Below are positions 1 to 11,997 of a DNA stretch of 64,000 nucleotides, in pieces. Made by a program: the position numbers and the translations under genes. The notes beneath the pieces are model-generated. The model was not told the origin of the DNA. It did no database searches and worked only from the letters and a program-made list of their open reading frames with translations. Each line of letters starts with the position of its first letter. Position 1 is the stretch's first letter. Source of the stretch: Sipunculus nudus (Eukaryota; Annelida; Sipuncula; Golfingiida; Sipunculidae); assembly GCA_026874595.1 (NCBI GenBank), contig CM049320.1:45518714-45582713 (forward strand). The letters run 5' to 3'.

Positions 1-540
1 TCTGGTTTCGGTGGAGACTTTTCATAGGTCTCTCAGTGTGTCGAAAATGAAGATTCTAGGTCCAGTCGTTACGATTTGTGCCACGCTAACAGATGACAGC
101 ATCCTCAAAGGTCTCAAAAATAGAGAAAAAAATTCGTAAAAAATCAAACAGTACAGGTGTCGCCACCAGTCTGCAGGAACTGATCGAACATCTCATGATC
201 AATATGTGTGCCAAAAATCATGACCATCAGTGATGTAGTTAATGAGATATTGAAGTTTTTGTATGAAATTTTTGACTTTTCTGGGGGGTACTTTGGGGCC
301 ACATAGCTCGAAGGATATGGGTAACAGAGACCTAATTTCTGGTTTCCAAGGAGATTTTTTATGGACCTCTCAGAATCCAAAGTTACAAGGTTCTAGGTCC
401 AGTGGTTACGATTTGTGCCTGGTTAACGGACGGACAGACGGACAGACGGACAGACAGACAGACGGACAGACGGACAGACGGACGACGGACAAAGAGTGAT
501 CGCTATAGCTCAGATGACTTTCAGTCAGCTGAGCTAAAAA
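1..540 (-). mobile_element. Helentron-like family A, terminal fragment
   Basis: This is the high-coordinate end of a family A copy whose other end lies outside the window. It holds about 1.5 copies of the family core unit: a run about calling a 'tctggggggtacttt...ccatagctcgaaggatatgg' stretch, then 'ggtttccaaggagatttttt', then 'ttaggtccagtggttacgatttgtgcc'. Next come the GACG/GACA tract at 427-487 and the terminal hairpin and GCTAAAAA tail at 506-540. The same core unit recurs at 2,590, 8,740, 10,320, 15,170, 41,750, 42,075 and 45,818. No coding capacity; short ORFs here are repeat shadows. Confidence 0.75.
427..487. repeat. (GACG/GACA)n microsatellite
   Basis: Tetranucleotide tract of GACG and GACA units just inside the terminal hairpin of a family A element. 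Equivalent tracts sit at the same place in other A copies (6,793-6,833; 23,495-23,525; 34,781-34,832; 35,330-35,385; 45,726-45,765), so the tract is part of the element and not an independent microsatellite. Confidence 0.9.
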
Positions 541-1128
541 AAAAACATTCCTTCACGCAAGTTATAATTTATTGTTTTTCATATTTAGTTAACAGCTTGC
601 AATATTTATAGTACTTTGACAATATTTAATTGTTTATTAATAGTATTAAAAATACTTTCATAGCATCACAGCTTTTAAATTTTTTATCATTTTGTTTTGT
701 CAGTTTAGGCAACCACAGAAATGCATCGGTGCTTAATTCAGTGCCTAATTTATTTTTATCTGGTGTTTCTTATGACATCATTTTGAATTGTATATGCACA
801 TTTTTTTATATATTTAATAAAATCCTGTTTTGGTCTGTTCCATCATACATTTCCTTTAAACTTTCCTATTTTCACTTTTTTACTAATAAAAAGAAATATA
901 CCACTGAACATTTGAAGAATGAAATGTTATAATAGCCCAGTTTAATCATCGGTTTACATGATCATGACAAATAGTGATTCAGTAGCTGACAGATCCATGG
1001 TGCTAAAAAATAATTTGTACCCAAATTTGAGGCTTAAAATTGGGGGGTCGTCTTATACACGGGGTCGTCCTATACACGAGTAAATACGGTAAGTAAAATA
1101 ATGCACATTAAATTAAAAACTGAAAGAA
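541..1128. other. AT-rich spacer with a short direct repeat
   Basis: AT-rich sequence without a recognisable gene. A 100-codon open frame at 630-932 (+) is low-complexity and matches nothing I know. At about 1,040-1,090 the phrase GGGGTCGTC(T/C)TATACAC occurs twice in tandem and is followed by GAGTAAATACGGTA, which looks like the edge of an old DNA transposon; no partner end was found. Confidence 0.4.
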
Positions 1129-2832
1129 AACAAGGGACCCATGGGTCACAGCGCTCAGCTGTTAAATATGATAAAAAAATATGATTTGGAAATGAAGCAC
1201 ATGCTGGTTTTGTGTGGATTTAAATAAAAGCTGTATTATGAGTTGTTGGTGTTTAGTATATATATGATTTGATAGTATCTTTGGAGACAGGGAAGAGGAT
1301 TGATTTCATTTATTTTATTGACGAATTGAGTGCTACTGTCACACAGATTTTGACTTGGCCATATAACTTATAAGCAGCACATATAATATAAGAGTTTAAC
1401 TATTTATTAAAATACAATAACAAATATTGTGCCAAATATAATTCTTATTAAAAATAATAAGAGAATCATATGATTTTTTAAAAGAAAATATAACTGAAAT
1501 GATTATTAAAATAATATAATAGAATATATTCATGAATGCATTCATGAATACATTTTAAAAGTATTTGCACTGGTATTCAAATACTTTCATTTTTACCTGA
1601 ATTCCCATTCTTATGCAAGAAATTTTGTAATGATTCATATGTGTATTCAAATACATTTGCAAAGTATTTGCACTATGTCTGGTATTTATTCAGTTTTAGC
1701 CAAACAATAATGTTGAGAATCCAGAATATACAAAATTCACAAATTTAAAAAATGATCATAAGTACCAGGTTTATAGCTTTTATTTATATTAAAAAAAATA
1801 AATGTAATATATTCACTTTGGACTACTTTCACATCAATCTACACACTAGAAACAGAAGGAATCTTGATTAACATTATCAACTGCATCTTTGTCTATCATT
1901 AATTTTCTTCATATGATCTCTAATGATTAGTAATGAATAATATGATTTATTTTTGTTATCATGAAAATTGAACTGAAAAATACCAAAGGTGACTGCATGG
2001 TGTTATTTGGAATACTTGACATTCTATCCATCCATACAATTTTCATACATCATCAGTAACTGCAAGTTAATTTCCTGTTACTCAACAACTAACAATTCCT
2101 TTCCTATTAATTTTTCTTTAATTTGTTATTAAAACCAATAAAATCTTATTAATTTATAGTTTATTTTTATGTTGTTGGTCAAAACAACTACTAGATAAAT
2201 TGGGTTGGACACCTGGATCAACTGTGGCTGGCCATTAGCTGCCTGGCTGCCCCAATGTATGCCTTGACTCAAGCGTGCATAATTTGCTTAAAGGTCAATA
2301 TGGTCAACATACAGGTGACTGAAGAGGAGCTGAGGGGAGTCTCGGTCTGACATGGTCTCATAAAAACATTAATAAAAGCTACAATTTTGGGCCAATTTCT
2401 TTCAGGGGATTATTCTTGTAAAATATTAAACAAATTTGCCTCAGTGGCCTCAGTCAAAAAACGTTTTACAGGTTTATAACAAATATGGTAAAAAAACAGC
2501 AAAATGGCTAAGTTAAGCTTCTCATAACTCAGCCAAAATCACTGAACCATGCATTAATTATCAAGATATTGGAGGTTTTGTATTAATTTTTTTACTATTC
2601 TGGGGGGTACTTTCAAGCCCCATAGCTCGAAGGATATAGGTCGCAGTGACCTAATTTCAGGTTTCCAAGGAGATTTTTTATTGACCTCCCTAGATGTTCA
2701 CTTAGAAATTTTAGGACCAGCTGTTACAATTTGTGCCCTGTTAACGGATGGCTGGACGGCCGGACATCCTGACGGACGACAGACAAAGCGCCATTCCTAT
2801 ACCTCAGTTGACTTACAGTCAGCTGAGCTAAA
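1129..2832 (-). mobile_element. Helentron-like family A copy
   Basis: Begins with AACAAGGGACCCATGGGTC at 1129 and the internal repeat GCTCAGCTG. It ends with the hairpin and TCAGCTGAGCTAAAA at about 2,810-2,832. The first ~1.2 kb is paralogous to the copies that begin at 4516 and 32,257. The 2,400-2,720 part holds a B-like 'cataactcagccaaa' segment and one A core unit, so the copy is mosaic. The tetranucleotide tract is reduced to a degenerate stretch near 2,745-2,785. No protein-coding capacity. Confidence 0.6.
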
Positions 2833-4130
2833 AATGATTGTAGCTGGCACCACCAGTCTCTATACAACGAAGCTATCACAGATATATACATTGCCAAAGT
2901 CCAGACTGATATATCGAACCCCTCCTGAGAAATAAGCGGGGACACACTGTGCAAAAATTATTGTAGGTGACACCACCAGTCTTGTATACGACAAAGCTAT
3001 TCGATAGGTATAAATATGCCCGATTTCAGGATGATATATCAAATTCCTCTATAGAAATAAGCAGGCACAAAAGTCACATACTGTGGAAAAGTCATTGCAG
3101 GTGGTGACACCTGTTTCTTAAATGAGAAAGCCATCAAAGACACACAGACAGGTCAAAATATCAGGCCAATTCATCAAACTTACCTTGAGTCTGATGCATG
3201 GGGCTGACCAAGCGTAGGTGAGAAAGGCAGTTGCCCCGAGTGAACTGTGACAATTTGCTGGCTTAGGCTACTGCACTGAGTGAACTCATGACCTGCACCT
3301 GGCTAGACTAGGTGAACTTTTGACCTGTACCTGGCTGCACTGAGTGAACTCTTGACCTGTTGCCTAATCTGATACAGTTGGCAGTCTCAAAAGCTAGAAA
3401 TAGATTGGCTCCACATGCAGCCCTGAGGGGCATGACACCCATGAGGTGATCACATGGTGACCATGAGGTGTTCACATGTCACCCATGAGGGGATCACATG
3501 CCTTGTGCTTGGCTGCACTGACTGAACTCTTGAGCTATATCTGGCTGCACTGAATGAAATCTTGATCTATTGCCAAATCTGAAACAGTTGGCAACTTCTT
3601 AACCTATTTAAATATACAGACACAATCTTGGCCTGTTGGCAAATCTGTTTACACATACTGAAAGACTTTGGCTAAAATGCTTTTTTCAAGGTGAAATATT
3701 CATTGACTTTTTATCAAAATATCTTGAATAATAAAAGATGCAGTACTTTCATTGTTAAAGGTCCAATAATTCTGCCAAAAATCATTCAAGTAAACTTGAA
3801 CAAAGGCCACCTAAGAATAATTTTTGTGCCATGTTACAGAAGTTATAATTGAAACAATAATTTTGTAGAAGAACAGTTTTGCAGTCCTCAGTTGGAGTTA
3901 GACATAATAATGTCCATAAAACCAACTTAAGCTTTTCACAACTCGACCAAAAATCAACAAACTTAGTATATTCTGATATGATTGAAAGAACCATGTCCTA
4001 GGATAATTCTTTTGAAAAATTGAACAATTCAACTTGACAGTTTCATCATTAAGCTGAAAGAGGCTAAAATTATGAGTTATTTGGCCCATAAAAAATACAG
4101 GTCAATGTAGGTGGCACCACAAAATCTGCA
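2833..4130 (-). mobile_element. Helentron-like family B, internal fragment
   Basis: Starts with 'atgattgtagctggcaccac', the same sequence that follows family A ends at 15,522 and 35,431. It continues with B core repeats (tgcactgagtgaactcttgacctg phrases at 3,260-3,360 and 3,520-3,570; 'gtgatcacatggtgaccatgagg' at 3,440-3,490) and the 'aactgaaagaggctaaaattatgag' segment near 4,050-4,080. The B left end is missing here. No gene. Confidence 0.6.
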
Positions 4131-4515
4131 ACTTCAAATACTGTGGTTGTCTTCTTATTTGCGGTGGTTTCAAATTCACGATATTCGCGGTCGCTCTCTG
4201 ACCGCAAAATTGAAACCACACAGTTTTAAATGCATATATACCAGACCATGATCATTAATTTCAGAATCTGCTGATAGTTTGGGACAGTTGAGATTTATCC
4301 TCAGCTACGTAGTGATGTCCATCGAACCTGGTGCATATACGTTAAATGATTCAGGGAGAATGACAGGGCCCATTTAAAAGATTATCAGTTGGCTTAGATG
4401 CAAAAACCGGGACCCTTTGCAGGTGTGTGCTAACGCCGTGGACGTGCCCAGCAGTTTTTCCTGTCCCCAAGTACATTACTGGAAAGTGTCAATGCCCGCT
4501 GGGTAGTAATATTTA
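4131..4515. other. Unassigned spacer with a strong hairpin
   Basis: Contains an interrupted palindrome: arms TGGTTTCAA (4165-4173) and TTGAAACCA (4210-4218), with an inner pair GCGGTC (4187-4192) and GACCGC (4200-4205). The rest (4,220-4,515) has higher GC than its neighbours but no ORF or known feature. Confidence 0.5.
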
Positions 4516-6885
4516 AACAAGGGACCTATGGGTCACGACGCTCAGCTGTTATATATGATAAAAAAATATTATTTAGAAATGAGGCACATGCTGGTTTTGT
4601 GTGGTAATAAATATAAATATATAAATGAAATATTACTGATATGATTATTAAAATAATATTAAAGAATATATTCATGAATGCATTCATGAATACATTTTGA
4701 AAGTATTTGCACGAGTATTCATATATTTTCATTTTTACCTGAATTCCCATTCTTTATGCAAGAAATTTTATAATGGAGTACAAAATCATATTTGTATTTA
4801 AATACAATTACAAAGTATTTGCACCATGTCTGGAATTTATTCAGTTTTCACAAAACAATGATGTTGAGAATCCAGAATATACCAAATTCACACATTTAAA
4901 TAATGATCATAAGTATCTGGTGTTATGGCTTTTATTTATATTAAAAAATAACTAAAAAATTCATTTTGGACTAATTTCACATCAATGTACACACTAGACA
5001 CAGCAGGAATCTAGATTAATATTATCAACTGCATCTTTGTCTAATTTCCTTCATATGATCCCTAATGATTAGTAATGAATAATATGATTTACTTCTTTAT
5101 CATTAAAATTGAACTGAAAAATGCCATAGGTGACTGCATGGTGTTATTTGGAATATGTGACATTCTACCCATCGATACAAGATTCTTATATCATCAGTAA
5201 CTGCAAGTTAATTTCCTGTTATTATAAACTAACAAATTCCTTTTCTATTTTTCTTTAATTTGTTATTAAAAACCAATAAAAATTTATTAATTTATTGTTT
5301 TTTGTTATGTTCTTGGTTAAAACTACTAGATGAGTTGGGTTGGACACCTGGATCAACTGTGGCTGGCCATAAGCTGCCTGGATTCCATGTATGCCTCGCC
5401 TCAAGCGTGCATAATTTGATGAAAGGTCAACAAGGTCAACATACAGGTGACTCAAGAGGGGCTGGAGAGAGCAAAAGTCTGACAGGGTCTCATAAAAAAC
5501 ATTAATAAAAGCTACAATTTTTGGCCAATTTCTTTCAGCTTTTTTAAACTGAAAAGCTGAAATGCTTATGTGTGCATGATATGAAAATTATATCAACAGT
5601 GCTCACGGGAAACAAACGTGCCATGGTCACAGTTGGGCAAAATTTAAGGTACAAATTTTATATTTATACTAAATAAAATTTGAAAAATTCAGAACTAATT
5701 TTGGGTATTCTATGAATCTTGATTAAATAATGTTACATCCCTGACAAAAAAATCTCTAGCTTCAGCAATGCTCTTGTTAAGGGAGTAAATATATTTCTTG
5801 ATTTTTTACAAAGTGCATTATGTTTGGGCCCATAACTTAAAACAATTACACAATACTGACATCATTCTGGCATGTGCATAGAGAATGAAAAATATGTATA
5901 TTATTTATGATTAAAGTCAGATCAGTGGTTTTGATATTAGGCAGTCTTGAAGTGTAACAATGGGTTTTTAATGGAAAAATGAAGTTTTTCATTAATATCT
6001 CTAATGTCCTAGTGACCAAATTCTTGGCATGGTAGGGCATTTTGGAGACATCTAACTGTATGCCGAATTTATGGAAATTAGAGCTGAAGCTGGGGAGCTG
6101 AGCTCTTGCAAACTGCATAACACTAGCTTGATGTAAACAATATGTTACATGGTGCTTGAAAACTTGATTAAAATCTACAGTTTTTGATCAACTGGTTTCA
6201 AATTTTTGGTGTTAACAGTTGAAATGCTAACAAAAACAGGCTGTGAAAATTAAATCCACAGTACTTACAGGAAAAAAACGTGCCATGGTCAAAGTTGGGC
6301 AAAATTTAAGGTACCAATTTTTTATTTTTATTAATATTTTAAAAAATTTAAAAGATTTTCATCTAATTTTGGGTATACAATTTAATTTTGATTTATTAAA
6401 GTTATATTACTGGAAAAAAGGTCCATAGCATTAACATTTTTTGTGTTAAGTGATCAAATATCTTTTCTGATTTTTTACAAAATGCATTATGTTTGGGCCC
6501 ATAACTTTTTTAAATTAAATAATACAGACATAATTTCTGGCATGTACATAGGAACTATATAGAGGAATATTTATGGTAAGTATGAGGTAAAACAGATGAG
6601 TGGTTTTGATATTAGGCAGTCCTGAAGTGTGAAAATAGGTTTTTAATAAAAAATTGAGGTTTTTCCTTAATTTCTCAAAGGAACGAAGTTGCAAACACCC
6701 AGTTTTCGGCTTGGTAGGATATCTTGGGGACATCTAACATTATGCCAAATTTTGGATTCCTAGGTTTTACGGTTTCAAAACGTGCCACATCTACGGACGG
6801 ACGGACGGACGGACAGACGGACGGACGACGGACAATGGACCACGACTATAGCTCAGATGACTTATAGTCAGCTGAGCTAAAAATT
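4516..6885 (-). mobile_element. Helentron-like family A copy, full length
   Basis: Left end AACAAGGGACCTATGGGTC at 4516, internal repeat GCTCAGCTG, and right end hairpin plus GCTAAAAA at about 6,850-6,884. A GACG/GACA tract lies at 6,793-6,833. The interior has a twice-repeated module: a 'tgccatggtcaaagttgggcaaaatttaaggta' block followed by 'cataactt' and 'gtggttttgatattaggcagtcctgaagtg' blocks, starting near 5,610 and 6,280. It is closely paralogous to 32,257-34,882. No coding capacity. Confidence 0.75.
6793..6833. repeat. (GACG/GACA)n microsatellite
   Basis: Tetranucleotide tract beside the terminal hairpin of the preceding family A copy. Confidence 0.9.
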
Positions 6886-8699
6886 ATGTATGTGTGTCAA
6901 GTTAGAAAACATCAAGCGCCGCTTAAAATGAATATTGAGTAGAAGGTACTCTTTCACATTGTGCCATATTTAGTCATGTTAATGAATAAAATTTGCCACT
7001 GAAGTAGTGAATGTAGCCGCTAGGGTTGCGCCACCTTGTAACTGTATAAAGGACTAATTCTGTGAAATCATGACGCGCCAAACGATGTATGATTGGCTAG
7101 TGATGACGTGAATTTAGAATATATTTGAAAGGTCACAGTTCATTTTGGAGTCAAAGTGCCATAAAACAGTGGAATATTATGTTTTGCTCAGATTTTAACT
7201 GTGAGAAACTGAATACTGTTCCTTCTTTCACCTATATGGAAGTAATAAGCAACATAAACGGCACTCAAATTACTCTGGGCACATCCCTGCCTTTAATGAT
7301 TCTGGAACAAGGTGGCTACCTACTGTACAGGTGCACGTCCCTTGTTGTTGGAGCAGGTGATTACGACTCGACTTTTAATTAACAGGAGTAAGATACCCTT
7401 ATCAAGACAGTTTCCCTAAACAAACTTAATATACAGTTTTGTAGTTACAGGTTGGTTTCTCCACACACCTTAATAACATTTGAGTTGTTTTCATGATCCT
7501 CGACCCTGAACTAATTACAGCCGACGGAGTCAATGCTTCCCGCAGGCTTGAAATCACCGGTTAATGAAATTATTTTTGATAATAAAATATACTACTAGAC
7601 CAACTAGAAAACTGACAGGTCAGTAAGGGCCCCGCAAAAGATGCAGTCATTATAAATTGAAGTACTGTGAATTTGGTGTGCTTTGGTAGCATGGGCTGAT
7701 AGAGTGATATTGGAAAATTAAAGAACCTGTAAAGAACAGCTGACATGTATAAACTGGAAGAAAAGATATGGTAAAGTGAAAATGTTCAAAGCTATCAAAA
7801 TAATGATATAAAAGAACTGCATGCATTTTTAGTTTCTGTATTTGTGTATTACCTGTGCCAATTATTCTTGGTTGAAGTCTTGGCTGGGCTGTGTCAAATA
7901 TTTTTCCAGTATTTGTATGTTGAATTGGCCTTATTATATGTGAGGCTTGAGTCTGTACATGAACCTTGTAGTATTAGAGAGAGTCAGCTGCTGGTTAGTA
8001 GTGATAAAATGATCAATCTCTTGAACTGAGATTCAGCTGTTTTTGGGCTTGGGTCTACAGATGCGCTATGTTGTGTAGAATGGCTACATATGAATATCAA
8101 TGTAAATTTGTTGATGGTCACTATAATAGGTCCAAATTCCTTTGAGATGTTGGAAGTGGAGATAGATTTGTCCAAATATGGTCTAAATGAGAGCCACTGT
8201 GATGCGTTGGGCCAAAGTATTTTTTTCTGGGGAAACTTCAAATTGTCTGTACAAAATATGCTGTGAAAATGTAATGCCGCTGTACACGAGTGATTCGAAA
8301 AAGATACATCCATTTCAGGCCTGCTGAAGGAGACACCAGCAACTGAACTGTGTATTATTTTTTTTTTCTTCTGACCCAAATATCAATAAGCTTCTCCCTT
8401 AGGCTATGGGCGATACATATTATGTTTAATCCTATCCATCATATGTTAGGGGAGTTATTATGCAGAAACAAATTTGATTGTTCATCAAATTCTTTGCGAG
8501 TTATTGCATTATCATCATTTAAGAATTGTCGCCTCTGTCAAGGTCATCCATCTTCGAACTTGACCTAGCACTTCATAACAAACATTACTGGTGAAAGTTC
8601 AGTGAGTGTAAGTCAAATTGTTTGCGATCTATTTGGTTAACATCAGTTTAGCATTATCACGTCTGTGACCTTGAAAATCCATCAAGGTCACCCATCTTC
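6886..8699. other. Single-copy-looking spacer with unassigned ORFs
   Basis: About 1.8 kb that I could not align to any repeat family in the window. It holds an 85-codon frame at 7,125-7,382 (+) and a 131-codon frame at 7,984-8,379 (-). Neither has a recognisable domain, signal peptide or splice pattern that fits a known gene. An AG acceptor-like site (taattaacag) follows the first frame at about 7,376-7,385. These may be remnants of a host gene or an unrecognised element. Confidence 0.3.
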
Positions 8700-8930
8700 A
8701 AACATGATGTATGACATCATTTTTCATTATTCTGGGGGGGGGGGGGTTTGGAGCCCGATAGCTTAAAGAATATGGGTAACAGAGACCTAATTCCAGGTTT
8801 CCAAGAAGACTTTTCATGGACCTCTCTTGATGTAAAGTATGAAGATTCCAGGTCCAGGAGTTATGATTTGTGCCCTGTTAACAGATGACGGCATCTTTTG
8901 AGGTCTCAAAAAAAGAGAGAAAAAAACGTT
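8700..8930 (-). mobile_element. Family A core unit
   Basis: One A core unit with a run of G at 8,733-8,745, the 'tagcttaaagaatatgggtaacagagacctaattcc' phrase and the 'ccaggtccaggagttatgatttgtgccctgttaacag' phrase. It stops where the next A copy begins at 8931. Confidence 0.5.
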
Positions 8931-9197
8931 AACAAGTGACCCATGGGTCATGACGCTCAGCTGACTAGGAAGAGATTCGCAAAAGAAAATTTTATCATCT
9001 GAATGGTAGTATATACCCATTCAACTGAAGCATCAAACAGATTAACCAACAGGCCAAGATTGTGTCTGTATTTATATATCTCAAAAATAGAGAAAAATGT
9101 GTAAACTTTAAAAAATACAGGTGGCTCCACCAGTCTGCAGAAACTAATAACAAGAAAAATAGAGATGGTCTACAAAATAAGTTATTGTGAACATCCC

Positions 9198-9210
9198 TGA
9201 CCTATGACCT
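9198..9210 (-). promoter_or_regulatory. DR1-type nuclear receptor motif
   Basis: TGACCTATGACCT on the plus strand is two AGGTCA half-sites spaced by one base on the minus strand. The motif match is seen in the sequence. Receptor binding is not shown and the site lies in a transposon, so function is only a possibility. Confidence 0.4.
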
Positions 9211-9509
9211 TGTCCCTTTGCCCACATATCCACTGGATTCTTTCTAAATGAAGGGTAACTACTAACCACTTACATCTGGCCGGGTGTAATTACTTGGCAA
9301 CCAATGAGTGAATAACTTAGACCTGCAACCTTTAACCTCCTGACCAGCTAACCTCAAAATCAATTAGTTATTTCTTCATGCCAAAAGACCCATAATATGA
9401 AGTTTGAATCACATTCAGTGATGCATAGATGTGGCATATGTGAAAGACTGAAGGTTTGGGTTGAACAGTTTCACTTAAAATATGTTCACAAGCATTTAGA
9501 ACAATATTG

Positions 9510-9528
9510 TGACCTTGACCTTTGACCT
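9510..9528 (-). promoter_or_regulatory. Overlapping ERR/SF-1-type and DR1 motifs
   Basis: TGACCTTGA at 9510-9518 is the complement of TCAAGGTCA, the extended half-site of ERR/NR5A receptors. TGACCTTTGACCT at 9516-9528 is a perfect DR1 (the RXR/HNF4 type). Both lie in the tandem core of a family A copy. Presence is certain, function unknown. Confidence 0.45.
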
Positions 9529-9651
9529 TTTGAACTCAACATCAATAGGCTTTTCCCCTATTGATAGGTAAGCCATATATGACAGATGGAAAGTAGAGAT
9601 TAAAAAGTTTGCCTGAAAATGACTCCACGCAAGAAGAGGGTGCTGTGAACT

Positions 9652-9664
9652 TGACCTTTGACCT
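9652..9664 (-). promoter_or_regulatory. Perfect DR1 motif in repeat unit
   Basis: TGACCTTTGACCT, identical to the DR1 at 9516-9528, in the next unit of the same tandem core. Confidence 0.4.
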
Positions 9665-9947
9665 CAAAATCAACAGGTCTTTTCTCCTGTTGGCAGAGAA
9701 GCGATATCAGTGCTGAAAGGTTTGGAATAAAAGGTCTAGCTTGAAATGTGTCCACAACCTTTTCAAAGAAGTTGAATCCTGTGACCCTGACCTTTGACTT
9801 TGTGACCTGTAATACAGACGTAATTTCTTGCATGTACATAGGATTCTTCTCCCACTTAGTAGGTGAGCTATATGTGAAAGATCAAAGAATTGGGATGAAA
9901 GTTTGGCTTAAAATGCATCCACAGGCTTTTCAAAGAAGTTGGTTCTG

Positions 9948-9966
9948 TGACCTTGACCTTTGACCT
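9948..9966 (-). promoter_or_regulatory. Overlapping ERR/SF-1-type and DR1 motifs
   Basis: TGACCTTGACCTTTGACCT, a 19-base repeat of the composite at 9510-9528, followed by a further half-site (TGACCT) at 9970-9975. Confidence 0.45.
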
Positions 9967-10306
9967 TGTGACCTCAAAATAATTATGGTTCTTCCCCTGT
10001 TGGTAGGTGAGCTGTATGTGAAAGATGGAAGGTTTGGGATGAAAATTTTGGCTAAAAGAATTATTTCTTGGGTGTGCAAACACACCCCATAACTTCGAGA
10101 ATATAGGTCGCAGTAACCTAATTTCAGGTTTGCAAGGAGATCTTTTTTGAACCTCTAAGACTGCATAGGGTTCATGGCCCTAGCCCCTACGGTTACGATT
10201 TGTGCCCTGCTAACGTATGGACAGCCGGCCGGACCGACAGACGGAAGGATGACGGACAAAGACCCATCGCTATAGCCCAGCATGACTGAAAGTCAGCTGA
10301 GCTAAA

Positions 10307-10763
10307 AAAAAATCGAAAAAATACTGGTGGTGCCACCAGTCTGCAGAAACTGATGAAACACTCCATGATCAATATCCATGCAAAGAATCATGGTGATTAA
10401 TGCATTAGTTGTTCAGATATTTGAGCTTTTGTATCAAATTTTTCGTTATTCTCGGGGGTACTTCAGAGCCCCATAGCTTGAAGAATATGGGTAATAGAGA
10501 CCTAATTCCAGGTTTCCAAGGAGATTTTGCATGGACCTTTCTGGATGTAAAGTTAGAAGATTCCAGGTCCAGTGGTTACGATTTGTGCCTTGTTAACGGA
10601 CAGACGGCCGGATAGCCGGAGACCAGATGGCGGACAGACAAAGAGTGATCGCTAGAGCTCAGATGACTTACATCAAATTATAAAAATTATAATTTTTATA
10701 AAATATAAATATTTTAAAGTGTTTCATATACAGCGACCTCCTTGTGGCCTTTTTACAAAAATG
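10307..10763 (-). mobile_element. Family A core unit with decayed terminus
   Basis: One complete A core unit (10,320-10,600) with the GGTGGTGCCACC palindrome at its start, then a degenerate tract (10,598-10,645) and the 'agctcagatgacttaca' start of the terminal hairpin at about 10,657-10,673. The second hairpin arm and the TAAAAA tail are lost. The remainder to 10,763 is AT-rich. Confidence 0.5.
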
Positions 10764-11997
10764 AACAAGGGACCCATGGGTCACATTGCTCAGCTGAATT
10801 TTGGAAAATATTAGTAACTGCAAATAATTTTTATTTCTTTTGGTTTTTCATGTATATTATCATTAGAAAAGCTATGAGAAAATGGCCCTGCTAAAATGAA
10901 ACTCTGTAAATTATAGAATAATGGACATGAGCTAAACCATTAAGTGATGCACCAAGGGAACAAATAGGCCTACGGTAAGTGTTATATAAAAGTAACATTT
11001 CATAAACAAATAATGTGTGAAGGTAATTAAGTTTTCAAATGTTAAATATATTGTCATATGAGTTAAAAATTAATCCAACAAAGTTTGACCAATATTCCTA
11101 ATTTTAATACTAAGTTAACAGTTTTATTCACACCTAGGCCCTGCCAACTTTAAGAGATATGAATGAAATGCTACAAAGTATTTATATCTTCTTAAATTTT
11201 GTCAGTTAGCACTTACATTAGATCCTAATATTTTATCACATTTGAATATTAGGATTAAATTCCTTATTTTTTTTTCTTTAACAACAATCAAAATTGTCCA
11301 AGTCTCATCAAAAAGAATTTATCTAACATTAAAATTACAAGATTCATCTTGTTTATTAGTCCTGTGTATTGAAGGGGTGGGTGGGGGAGGGGTCTCCGTT
11401 GTTACTGCTCGTTGCTGAAAAAAATGTTAATTTTAAGATTCATCTAGTTCATAGTACAGGTCTGTCAACAGAATGGGGGTGAGGTGGGGGGGGGGGGGGG
11501 AGGGGGGGAGGGAGCAGGGGTTGCCAGAGAAAAAGGCTTCCTGTGGTATGGTATTAACTGCAGACAGCCTGATCAAGCTCAACTCATTGGAGAGAGCTGC
11601 ACTGAATGACCTACAGTCACCAAAGTGGACTGCTTGACAATGTAAGGGAATACAACAAGAGCCTCATTTTGCAGCTTTTATTTTCAAATTTCAGATTTTA
11701 ACAGATTAAATCCTTATGTGCACATGCTGTGAAAATTAAATCCACAGTACTTACAGGAAAAAAGCGTGCCGTGGCCAAAGTTTGGCAAAATTTAAGGTAA
11801 CAATTTTTATTTTTGCTAATATTTTTAAAAATTTAAAAGATTTTGATCTTATTTTGGTTATACAATTTAATTTGGATTTATCAAAGTTATATTACTGGAA
11901 AAAAGTCCTTAGCTTTAACATGTTTTGTGCTAAGCGATCAAATATCTTTTCTGATTTTTTACAAAATGCATTATGTTTGAGCCCATAACTTTTTAAA
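10764..11997 (-). mobile_element. Family A copy, left part, interrupted by family C
   Basis: Left end AACAAGGGACCCATGGGTC at 10,764 with GCTCAGCTGA. It contains two poly-G/purine tracts (11,376-11,392 and 11,484-11,512). From 11,690 it carries the family block 'ctgtgaaaattaaatccacagtacttacagg' found in other A copies. The copy is cut at 11,997 by a family C insertion and resumes at 13,181. Confidence 0.6.

Larger units (their letters stand above)
8931..10306 (-). mobile_element. Helentron-like family A copy with TGACCT-rich core
   Basis: Left end AACAAGTGACCCATGGGTC at 8931 (one base changed from the consensus palindrome), GCTCAGCTGA next to it, and right end TCAGCTGAGCTAAAA at 10,294-10,306. 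The core is a degenerate tandem repeat of roughly 130-150 bp. Each unit carries TGACCTTGACCTTTGACCT-like text, 'tttggctnaaaatg' and 'ggtaggtgagctatatgtgaaaga'. Related cores lie at 14,800-15,060 and 19,740-19,990. No coding capacity. Confidence 0.6.

Noticed and set aside
7984-8379. 131-codon minus-strand ORF as a gene
   Set aside because: Composition is that of random AT-rich DNA, with no domain, no convincing start context and no splice partners; mentioned only as an unassigned ORF.
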